From NCBI GenBank assembly GCA_036380835.1, contig DASVDZ010000054.1, positions 1-14,852 on the forward strand: a DNA stretch of 14,852 nt. The letters run 5' to 3'. Origin of the DNA: DASQJL01 sp036380835. GTDB taxonomy: Bacteria > Eisenbacteria > RBG-16-71-46 > SZUA-252. The position numbers were made by a program, and so were the translations under genes. Under the pieces are notes generated by a model. That model did not search any database. It was given only the letters and a program-made list of their open reading frames with translations, and had not been told where the DNA came from. This document shows, piece by piece, positions 6,762 to 12,875 of this stretch (position 1 is the stretch's first letter; every line of letters begins with the position of its first letter).

Positions 6762-7605
6762 CCAGCGCCACGCCCACGAGGATCGGAACGCCCCCGGCCA
6801 GGATCGCCCACCCCGGCGTTTCGCCGAGCACGATCCATCCGATCAGGAACGCGAGCGGGGGAACGAGGTAGAGAAGACTCGCCGCGCGCGAGGCCGGCAT
6901 CCGGGCGAGGAGATAGGTCCAGGTGATGTAGCCGATCGCGCCGGGCGCGATTCCGAGGTAGAGCGCGGCGCCGATCTCGGTGGGGGTGGCCGTCCGGATC
7001 GCGCGAAGGCACTCCGGCGCGAAGACGAAGAGCGGGATCGTGCCGAGCCAGATCACGAGGCAGGTCGATTCGATCGCTCCGTACCGGCGGAGGAGCGGCT
7101 TCTGCATCACGAAGTAGATCGCCGTGGCGAGCGCGGCCACGAGGACGAACCCGACGTCTCCCTCGAGGCGCAGCCCTCCCGCCGATCCGATCGAGACCAT
7201 CGCCGCCCCGGAGAACGCGAGCAGGAGCCCCGCCCAGCCGCTCACGCCGAGCCGCTCGCCGAGGAAGAGCGAGCCCAGGAGCGCGGTCCAGAGCGGGGCC
7301 GTGTTGACGAGGAGGCTCGCCGCTCCCGCGCCGACCGTCCGCTCGCCCGCGTTGAGCGCCACGTGGTAGATCGCCACCCCGATGATGCCGAGGAGCGCGA
7401 AGCGGACCAGGTCCCGGCGCTCCACCCGCGGGAAACCGCGGCGGGCGGCCGCGGCGTAGCCGGCCAGCACCGCGGAGGCGGTCGCGAAGCGGATCAGGGC
7501 GAGCGAGCCCGGCGGGAAGCCGTGCACCGCGTGGCGAATCGCGGCATACGCCGACGACCAGGTGAGGAGGGTGACGGCGATCGCGACGAAGAGGGGCCCC
7601 CGCAC
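6682..7605 (-). CDS. EamA/DMT-family transporter
   Basis: A 307-residue inner-membrane protein with about ten helices in two tandem EamA repeats, the normal size for this family. Repeat one has WSSAYAAIRHAVHGFPP, LIRFATAS and the TAPLWTALLGSLFLGERLG block. Repeat two has the matching LVPPLAFLIGWIVLGETPG block. Such proteins are drug/metabolite exporters or permeases for amino acids and other small solutes; the substrate is not predictable. The start is GTG at 7603-7605, placed directly after the TAG of the DUF1579 gene (TAG-GTG, no gap), so translation is probably coupled to that gene; I see no strong SD. The C-terminal tail is hydrophilic and overlaps the convergent membrane-protein gene by 80 bp. 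Confidence 0.9.
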   Translation of the reverse strand: MRGPLFVAIAVTLLTWSSAYAAIRHAVHGFPPGSLALIRFATASAVLAGYAAAARRGFPRVERRDLVRFALLGIIGVAIYHVALNAGERTVGAGAASLLVNTAPLWTALLGSLFLGERLGVSGWAGLLLAFSGAAMVSIGSAGGLRLEGDVGFVLVAALATAIYFVMQKPLLRRYGAIESTCLVIWLGTIPLFVFAPECLRAIRTATPTEIGAALYLGIAPGAIGYITWTYLLARMPASRAASLLYLVPPLAFLIGWIVLGETPGWAILAGGVPILVGVALVNAGRQAAEPRAEGSTASRPEAAPDR

Positions 7606-8271
7606 CTACGGGATCCGCGTGTAGGTCGTCTCCATCTGGGTGAAGTCCTTGCCGTCCTTGACACCGATCATCGAGAAGACGTGGGTGTTGTCGTCGACGA
7701 TCTTCGTGACGTTCCGGAAGGCCGTCTTCTGACCCGTCACCGGATCGTCGAACGACATCTTGACCGTGAGGGTCTTGGCGGAGGCATCCCAGACGCCGCC
7801 CTCGCTCATGCCGATTCCGGTGCCCATGTTGTCGATCCACGTGCTCACGTACATCCCGTGCATCTTGTCGTAGCCGAGGACTTCCATCCCCTCGAACGGC
7901 ATCCCGCCGAACTCGCCCGTGTGCTTCGCCACGAGGTAGCGGCCGCCCATGACCCACGACCGATCGACCGTTCCCTCGCTGACCGTCGGATCGCCGGGGG
8001 CCATCCACATCTTGGTCACGCCCTTCCATTTCCCGACGAGGGGATTGAGCACGGCGTGCTCGGGGCCGGGCGTGGCGAACTTCATCATCGCCTCCATCAT
8101 GGCGTCCTGGGGCGCGCCCGCCGTCGGGGCCGCCTTCCCGGTGGCCGGTCCTTTGCCCGCGGGCGGCGTAGCTTTGTCGGCGGCCGAGGCGAACGGAGCG
8201 GTCAGCGTGCAGAGCGAGACGATCGCCGCGGCCAGGAGCGCGCGGCCCGGTGGGAGCGAAAGACGAATCAC
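7606..8271 (-). CDS. Secreted DUF1579-family protein
   Basis: A 221-residue protein. GTG at 8269-8271 is chosen because AGGAGG (8280-8285) lies eight bases upstream and a clean signal peptide follows (MIRLSLPPGR, hydrophobic core, FASA with cleavage near residue 30). An in-frame ATG at 8290-8292 would add the acidic MTEEVPT. After an Ala/Pro/Gly-rich linker, residues 70-220 form the DUF1579 domain: EHAVLNPLVGKWKG, the SWVMGGRYL block, GMEVLGYDKMHGMYVSTWID and a beta-rich end. The domain resembles a lipocalin-like barrel, and its function is not established. It is probably periplasmic. It leads a tight two-gene unit with the EamA transporter. Its leader can fold to mask its own ribosome-binding site. 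Confidence 0.86.
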   Translation of the reverse strand: MIRLSLPPGRALLAAAIVSLCTLTAPFASAADKATPPAGKGPATGKAAPTAGAPQDAMMEAMMKFATPGPEHAVLNPLVGKWKGVTKMWMAPGDPTVSEGTVDRSWVMGGRYLVAKHTGEFGGMPFEGMEVLGYDKMHGMYVSTWIDNMGTGIGMSEGGVWDASAKTLTVKMSFDDPVTGQKTAFRNVTKIVDDNTHVFSMIGVKDGKDFTQMETTYTRIP

Positions 8272-8352
8272 GGTCGGTACCTCCTCTGTCATGGTCCCTA
8301 TCGCGAGAATGGGGGGAAGAGCGAAAGGTACCACATGGAGGCCGACCGTGAT
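8267..8352 (-). promoter_or_regulatory. Leader hairpin masking the SD and start codon of the DUF1579 gene
   Basis: On the - strand, ATCACGGTCGGCCTCC (8352 to 8337) is complementary to GGAGG-TA-CCGACCGTGAT (8284 to 8267): 16 base pairs with one 2-base bulge around a 52-base loop. The 3' arm contains the GGAGG of the Shine-Dalgarno sequence and the GTG start codon (8269-8271). Further in, TGGTACC (8333-8327) pairs with GGGACCA (8298-8292) with one mismatch. If transcription starts upstream of 8352, or reads through from the HhH gene, translation would be blocked until the stem opens. The pairing is seen directly; regulation is inferred. Confidence 0.55.
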
Positions 8353-8356
8353 CGTT

Positions 8357-8372
8357 GGCGCCGGCCGGCGCC
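8357..8372. repeat. 16-bp perfect palindrome upstream of the DUF1579 leader
   Basis: GGCGCCGGCCGGCGCC is its own reverse complement. It lies four bases upstream of the leader hairpin's 5' arm on the - strand. It could be a protein-binding site, a hairpin or a chance GC-rich palindrome. Confidence 0.35.
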
Positions 8373-8434
8373 CGACGCACGGACCCCAGCAACCGTACGC
8401 ACGGGCATGGCCCGGCCGGCAACCGCCTCGGCCT

Positions 8435-8458
8435 CCGCGCCGCCTCGCGGCGGCGCGG
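8435..8458 (-). terminator. GC hairpin after the HhH gene, possible terminator without a U-tract
   Basis: A perfect 10-bp stem, CCGCGCCGCC with GGCGGCGCGG, has a 4-base loop that reads GCGA (a GNRA tetraloop) on the - strand. It begins 22 bases after the HhH gene's stop. There is no T run after it, so it may be a weak or Rho-assisted terminator, or a 3'-end stabiliser. Confidence 0.42.
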
Positions 8459-8480
8459 GACCGGTCATCTCGTTACGTGG

Positions 8481-8993
8481 TTACTTGCCGGTGCCGTTCT
8501 CCGGCGTGGCGTTCGAGTTCGAATTGTCCGCGGCGGGCGGCGTGGCCTGCTCCGGCGCCTTCGACTCCGCGGTCGCCTGGTGCGCGGCAACCTTCGACCG
8601 GAACTTGGCGTACTCCGCCTTCGTCACGACCTTCTTCGAAACGAGCTGCGCGCTGCTCTTGTACGGGCGGCCGGCGATGATCTTGTCCGCGATCGCGTCG
8701 CCGATGCCCGGAAGCGCCATCAGCTCTTCCTTGGTCGCGCTGTTGAGATCGACCTTCGGCGCCGCCTTCGTCGACGCCTTGGCGGCGTGCGACTTGTGGT
8801 GCATGGTCGACTTCTTGGCGGTCGTGCTTTCCGACGCCTTTCCCGCCTCCGAAGTCGCCTGAGCGTTCATCGTCGTGCTCTTGGCGGTCTTCGCCGCGGT
8901 CGGGGTCGTCGCCGGTGTGGCTAACGCGGCGGCCGGCACCAACAGTGCGATCGTCACGGCCCACGCCGTCTGGGAGAGGGACATCCGTTTCAT
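8481..8993 (-). CDS. Secreted helix-hairpin-helix (ComEA-like) DNA-binding protein
   Basis: A 170-residue protein. ATG at 8991-8993 is preceded by AGGAGGAG (9001-9008). Residues 1-25 are a Sec signal (MKRMSLSQ, hydrophobic core, AAALA). Residues 26-80 are a low-complexity Ala/Thr/Lys/Ser linker with several His. Residues 81-133 form the double helix-hairpin-helix domain of the ComEA family: VDLNSATKEEL, the LPGIGDAIADKII hairpin with GIG, and GRPYKSSAQL. In the second hairpin the usual glycine-containing turn reads KKVVTKAEY, the common variant. The tail is Pro/Asn-rich. ComEA proteins bind double-stranded DNA in the periplasm during uptake; many HhH paralogues have no proven role. The start overlaps the upstream gene's stop by ATGA. 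No comEC or pilus gene is nearby, so the competence link is only a family inference. Confidence 0.88.
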   Translation of the reverse strand: MKRMSLSQTAWAVTIALLVPAAALATPATTPTAAKTAKSTTMNAQATSEAGKASESTTAKKSTMHHKSHAAKASTKAAPKVDLNSATKEELMALPGIGDAIADKIIAGRPYKSSAQLVSKKVVTKAEYAKFRSKVAAHQATAESKAPEQATPPAADNSNSNATPENGTGK

Positions 8994-9619
8994 GCTGAAA
9001 CTCCTCCTGACGAGGGCGTTACATGGCACGCCGCCGAGCCCTCAATACGGACGGCGTGGGGGGACCCAAAGAGCCTCGCGAGCGAGGGCCGGGGTCTGAC
9101 CACTTGCGACAACACGGAGTTGGGGGTGGAGCCCGGGGTGTTCGGTGCTTGCTGCGAAGGGTATTTGGAGCTGGAGAGGAGCGCGGTCGGGGGAGGATTG
9201 AGCCCGGATCGGGCGAGGATGCGTCGGGGGCTCGCCCGCGGCGGACCGCGGCTCTCCAGCATTTGGTTCAACGAGAGGTCATGACTCGAAGCCTGCTCGA
9301 GCGCGAGTCGGGACAGGATCAGCGCTTGGTCGATGCTCGCGCTCGAGTTGGCCGCGTGCGAGGAATTCTGGTGGCGGTTCCGGCTCTTGCCGCCGTGAGG
9401 GCGGGCGTGGTTCGCGACGCGGGAGGCGGCGTGGGACGGCGCGCGGCGGGCCGGGCGCGGAGCCGAGGCGGGCGCGGCGCGATGCAACCGGTGGAGTGAT
9501 GCGCGCGGCGTCGCGTGCGACAGGCCGTGATGGGTCGCCGCCTGCGCCTGGCCGGGCTGGCCCAATACCACCAGACAGCCCACCGAGATCGCCACCGCCA
9601 ACCACCGCATCTTCTTCAT
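8990..9619 (-). CDS. Small basic secreted protein, unknown function
   Basis: I do not recognise this 209-residue protein. ATG at 9617-9619 is preceded by GGAG (9626-9629) six bases away. MKKMRWLAVAISVGCLVVLG ending QAQA is a good Sec signal, with cleavage near residue 27. The mature protein is very rich in Ala, Ser, Arg, Pro and His with few acidic residues, so it should be strongly basic. One short stretch (SIDQALILSRLALEQASSHDLSLNQML) looks helical; the rest is probably disordered. The stop overlaps the HhH gene start (ATGA), so the two are likely one transcript and translationally coupled. The end of the ORF may be less constrained, since it also carries the SD for the next gene. The frame could be partly fortuitous in this GC-rich region, but signal peptide, SD and coupling together favour a real gene. 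Confidence 0.6.
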   Translation of the reverse strand: MKKMRWLAVAISVGCLVVLGQPGQAQAATHHGLSHATPRASLHRLHRAAPASAPRPARRAPSHAASRVANHARPHGGKSRNRHQNSSHAANSSASIDQALILSRLALEQASSHDLSLNQMLESRGPPRASPRRILARSGLNPPPTALLSSSKYPSQQAPNTPGSTPNSVLSQVVRPRPSLARLFGSPHAVRIEGSAACHVTPSSGGVSA

Positions 9620-9664
9620 CGAGATCTCCGGCGGCCCGGCTCCATGCCGGTGCGCGCTACGCCG

Positions 9665-9693
9665 AGCATACACCGCCTTTCCCCGCGAGTTCC
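9665..9693 (-). promoter_or_regulatory. Candidate promoter for the basic protein / HhH pair
   Basis: On the - strand GGAACT (9693 to 9688) is followed after 17 bases by TATGCT (9670 to 9665), about 45 bases before the ATG at 9619. TATGCT is a fair -10; GGAAC is the -35 core of many ECF (sigma-E-like) promoters. The match is short and unproven. Confidence 0.3.
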
Positions 9694-9707
9694 AGATCCC
9701 GCGTTTC

Positions 9708-11477
9708 TCACGCCGCCCTTCTGAAGTAGGTCAGGAGCCCGCCGGGGCTCTGGGCGCGGACCAGGGCCAGCGCCACGCGGGGTAGGGAAAGGGGGTCGGG
9801 ATAGACCAGGTATCGAGGCTCGAACTCGGGCTGGAATTTCGACTTCCACCGGAAGAGCCCCTGGAAGTCGTAGAAACGGGCCAGGTGCTCCATCAGGAAG
9901 GAGCGGGCCCGGTCGGCGGGTTCCGCACCATCTCCCTCGGCCTTGACGAGGGCGGAAAGTGAAAGTGAAAGGAGCGCGTCGCCGCGGGCGCGCGCCGCCT
10001 CGGCACAGGAGGCGACCAGGAATTCCATGCACCCCGGCGGGGCGTTGGCGCGGCGTCGCATCAGGTCGAGGGCCCAGCCTCGCCGGCCCCACACCGGCAC
10101 CCACGTCACGAACGCATCGGCCCGAAGGCGGCTGGGATCCCACGCCACGGCGAGCCAGGACTCCCGGAGTCGCTGTGTGTCGAATCGTCCCATGGCGAAC
10201 CCCTTCTCGCCGCCGTGCTGCGACCGGAGCCACTCCGCCGAGATCGCGCCGATCTGGTCGCGAAGTCCGCCCACCTCGTGCGACCCGTCGAACGGATTCA
10301 CGTCGGGGAAGTAGGAGCGGACCTGGTACCCGGCCTCGCGGAGGCGGTTCAGGGACCGCCGAACGTCGCCCATCGCCGAGCCCTCGAGCGAGAACTGTTC
10401 GAGCGGGAGGATCGGGTCCTCCCCGATGTGGATCGCGCGCCAGCCCCTCGCGCGGTAGAGGCCGAGGCGCTCCGTGCGAGCCTGGAAGAAGGCGAACGAC
10501 CAGTCGTGGTCGCGGCAGAAGGCCTCGAAGGCGGCGAGGAGGGACGCCTGTTCCTCCTCCGGGCCGATCGGATCGCCGAGGACGAGGAGCACGTTCGACT
10601 CGAACCGGTAGGCGACCACCGCGCGTCCCGTCGCGCTGAAGAAGTAGTCGCAGTCCGGGTCGAGCGCGAAGGCGCCGATCGAGGAATCGCCGTGCTCCCG
10701 GAGGAGCGTCGCGACCCGCGCGCGCTCGGCGCGGTGTCGCCCCCGGTGGGCGACCGGGCGGAGCGCCGCGAGGGCGACGCCCACGAGGAGGGAGAAGCCG
10801 ATCAGGCCGAGCGAGCGGAAGAACCACGTCACGATGCGATGAGCGTGCATCGTGAGCAGCGCGGGAAGATGGAGCGCCGGCGACCCGATCCCAAAGAGGC
10901 GGTAGGCCGCCTCGGCGACCGCGCGGCCGATCGAGGCGTCGTGGCCGTAGTGCGCCTCCAGGTAGTAGGAGCCGGCCACCGCGTAGACCGCGAGGCCCGC
11001 CGCGAGGAGGACGGCGCGCGCGCTCACCGCGCCCAGGGTCAGCTCGCGGCTCTTCACGCGGAAAGCGTCGCCGCTCACGCCGAGGGCGAAGAGGAGCACC
11101 GAGGCCGCCGTCGCCTCCTCGAAATCGATCGCCTTGAGGAGGTTGACGGGCACCGAGAGCGCGCAGAGGAAGAGCGCCGCCACGAAGGCGCGCCGCTTGC
11201 CGCGGCGGAGCCCCCAGGCGGTGATCAGGAGGAGGACGCCCGCCAGGAGCGTGAACGTGCGGCTCGAGTCGATCACGGTGGTCGGCACGAGGCGGCGGAG
11301 GGCGAGGAGGCGGTCGGGCGGATGCGAGAGGAGCGCCGAGAAGAGATCGATCAGGCCCTGGACCGCGACGGCGAGCGAGAGCCCCAGGCGCACCCGCTGG
11401 TCGCGCGCGCGCGCCGGCGGCGTGGAGGAACGTGGCGCGACCGGGAGCGGCGACGCGGCTTCGATCGCGGTCGTCAT
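9708..11477 (-). CDS. MprF-like membrane protein with DUF2156 aminoacyltransferase domain
   Basis: A 589-residue protein. ATG at 11475-11477 is preceded by GGGGAGA (11482-11488); the frame is open further upstream but that part is hydrophilic and lacks a start signal. About six transmembrane segments occupy residues 30-245 (for example LGLSLAVAVQGLIDLFSALL and FFRSLGLIGFSLLVGVALAAL). Residues from about 260 onward form the GNAT-fold DUF2156 domain: SSIGAFALDPDCDYFFSATG, YRFESNVLLVLGDPIGP, FFQARTERLGLYRARGWRAIHIGEDPILPL, and the terminal FYDFQGLFRWKSKFQPEF block. In MprF and LysX this domain moves an amino acid from tRNA to phosphatidylglycerol, giving cationic-peptide resistance. The protein is shorter than full MprF (about 840 residues, 14 helices) and so lacks most of the flippase part. 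Amino acid and lipid specificity are unknown. Confidence 0.85.
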   Translation of the reverse strand: MTTAIEAASPLPVAPRSSTPPARARDQRVRLGLSLAVAVQGLIDLFSALLSHPPDRLLALRRLVPTTVIDSSRTFTLLAGVLLLITAWGLRRGKRRAFVAALFLCALSVPVNLLKAIDFEEATAASVLLFALGVSGDAFRVKSRELTLGAVSARAVLLAAGLAVYAVAGSYYLEAHYGHDASIGRAVAEAAYRLFGIGSPALHLPALLTMHAHRIVTWFFRSLGLIGFSLLVGVALAALRPVAHRGRHRAERARVATLLREHGDSSIGAFALDPDCDYFFSATGRAVVAYRFESNVLLVLGDPIGPEEEQASLLAAFEAFCRDHDWSFAFFQARTERLGLYRARGWRAIHIGEDPILPLEQFSLEGSAMGDVRRSLNRLREAGYQVRSYFPDVNPFDGSHEVGGLRDQIGAISAEWLRSQHGGEKGFAMGRFDTQRLRESWLAVAWDPSRLRADAFVTWVPVWGRRGWALDLMRRRANAPPGCMEFLVASCAEAARARGDALLSLSLSALVKAEGDGAEPADRARSFLMEHLARFYDFQGLFRWKSKFQPEFEPRYLVYPDPLSLPRVALALVRAQSPGGLLTYFRRAA

Positions 11478-11588
11478 CGCGTCTCCCCTTTCGCTCGCGC
11501 GACGTTTGCCCCAGAATGCTCCGGCCATGTGCCGCTTCGACGCATTCGATTCCTCCGTGCGCCGCCGACTCGCGCGCCGCCGGCACCG

Positions 11589-12425
11589 ATGACGCCGCTC
11601 GGGTTCTGGGGCATTCTCACCGCCGTCTCCGTCGGCGCCGGGCTCTTCGGCTCGATGCTGGGGCTGGGAGGCGGCCTCCTCCTCGTCCCGATTCTCTCGC
11701 TCGGCTTCGGCCTCGACATCCGTTACGCCATCGGCGCGTCGATCGTCTCCGTGATCGCCACGTCGAGCGGCGCCGCCGTCTCGCTCGTACGCGAGCATCT
11801 CGCGAACCTGCGCGTCGCCATGTTCCTCGAGCTGGGGACGACCACGGGCGCGCTAACAGGAGCATTCCTGGCCGGCGTTGTCAACTCGCGGTGGCTCTTC
11901 CTGGTCTTCGCGGTGGTCATGGCCTACTCCGCCGTCTCCATGTTCCTTAGGCTCACGTCGCGGGCCGACGCGCCTCCCTCGCCCGATCGCCTCGCCGACC
12001 GCTTCGGCCTGCACGCGGCCTATCACGACGCCGCGGAGGGGGTGCGCGTGGAGTATCGCGTCGTCAACACGGCGCTGGGACTCGGCCTCATGGTCGTGGC
12101 GGGGGCGGTGAGCGGGCTTCTCGGCATCGGCTCGGGGGCGCTCAAGGTGCCCGCGATGGACGTGGCGATGCGCCTTCCGATCAAGGTCTCCTCGGCGACG
12201 AGCAACTTCATGATCGGCGTCACGGCGGCGGCCAGCGCCGGGGTCTACTTCGCGCGCGGCGACATCAACCCGTTCGTCGCCGGGCCCGTCTGCCTGGGCG
12301 TGCTGGCGGGCTCGTTCCTGGGCTCCCGCCTCCTGCTGCACGCTCCCGGCCGCCTGATCCGCGCGGCGTTCGTGCTCGTGCTCCTCTGGGTGGCGTTCGA
12401 GATGTTCCGAAAGGGGATCCGATGA
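11589..12425 (+). CDS. TauE/SafE-family permease
   Basis: A 278-residue inner-membrane protein with about eight helices, normal for the family. It shows both internal repeats: GLFGSMLGLGGGLLLVPIL (GLGGG at residues 25-29) and GLLGIGSGALKVPAMD (from residue 176), followed by the conserved SSATSNFMIG stretch. A hydrophilic loop of about 40 residues separates the halves. Family members export sulfite, sulfonates or other anions; the substrate here is not known. ATG at 11589 begins right at helix 1 but has no clear SD; GTG at 11529 is an in-frame alternative that adds an Arg/Pro-rich extension. The gene is divergent from the MprF-like gene across 111 bp and overlaps the DUF1634 gene by ATGA. Confidence 0.9.
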   Translation: MTPLGFWGILTAVSVGAGLFGSMLGLGGGLLLVPILSLGFGLDIRYAIGASIVSVIATSSGAAVSLVREHLANLRVAMFLELGTTTGALTGAFLAGVVNSRWLFLVFAVVMAYSAVSMFLRLTSRADAPPSPDRLADRFGLHAAYHDAAEGVRVEYRVVNTALGLGLMVVAGAVSGLLGIGSGALKVPAMDVAMRLPIKVSSATSNFMIGVTAAASAGVYFARGDINPFVAGPVCLGVLAGSFLGSRLLLHAPGRLIRAAFVLVLLWVAFEMFRKGIR

Positions 12426-12856
12426 GGCGCGGCGACGAGGGGTTGCCGCCGCTCGCGGGGCCGCGCGGCGGCGAACCGGGCGAACTGGAAGAGGCCGTCC
12501 TCGTGGTGCTCCGCGCGGGCGTCCTCGGAAGCCTCGCGCTGGTCGTCATCGGGATGGCGGTCTCGCTCTTCCACCATCCCGACTACTGGGGCGACGCCAC
12601 GGCGCTCCCGCGCCTCCTCAGGCCGAGCGACGGCGCGCACACGCTGCGCGACGTCGGGACCCGGGTGCTCGCCTTCAAGGGTCAGGCGATCGCGATGCTC
12701 GGCCTCCTGGTCCTGATCGCCACCCCCGTCCTCCGGGTCGCGGTCTCCGTGCGGCACTTCGCCCGGGTGCGCGATCGGGCGTACACCTGGCTCACGGCGA
12801 TCGTGCTCGGCCTCCTGCTCCTGTCCTTCCTGATCGGGCGCGCCGGCGGCGGGTGA
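12422..12856 (+). CDS. DUF1634-family membrane protein
   Basis: A 144-residue protein with three predicted helices (about residues 28-51, 83-108 and 114-138), preceded by a soluble Gly/Glu/Arg-rich start. LEEAVLVVLRAGVLGSLALVVIGM and the LIATPVLRVAVSV segment match the DUF1634 family. These small proteins are commonly encoded beside TauE/SafE permeases and are thought to be their partner; the biochemical role is unproven. The ATG overlaps the permease stop (ATGA at 12422-12425), so translation is likely coupled and the two proteins made in similar amounts. The gene ends 19 bp from the convergent debranching-enzyme gene. Confidence 0.88.
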   Translation: MRRGDEGLPPLAGPRGGEPGELEEAVLVVLRAGVLGSLALVVIGMAVSLFHHPDYWGDATALPRLLRPSDGAHTLRDVGTRVLAFKGQAIAMLGLLVLIATPVLRVAVSVRHFARVRDRAYTWLTAIVLGLLLLSFLIGRAGGG

Positions 12857-12875
12857 TCGCTCGAAGCCGGCGGGC

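Noticed and set aside
10215..11588. A long + strand frame reaching into the TauE/SafE gene from inside the MprF-like gene.
   Set aside because: The MprF-like frame on the - strand is clearly coding; the + strand extension is low-complexity Arg/Glu-rich shadow.
12841..12872. CGCCGGC (12841-12847) and GCCGGCG (12866-12872) could pair across the two convergent stop codons as a bidirectional terminator.
   Set aside because: Only 7 bp with an 18-base loop and no T run; expected by chance in such GC-rich DNA.
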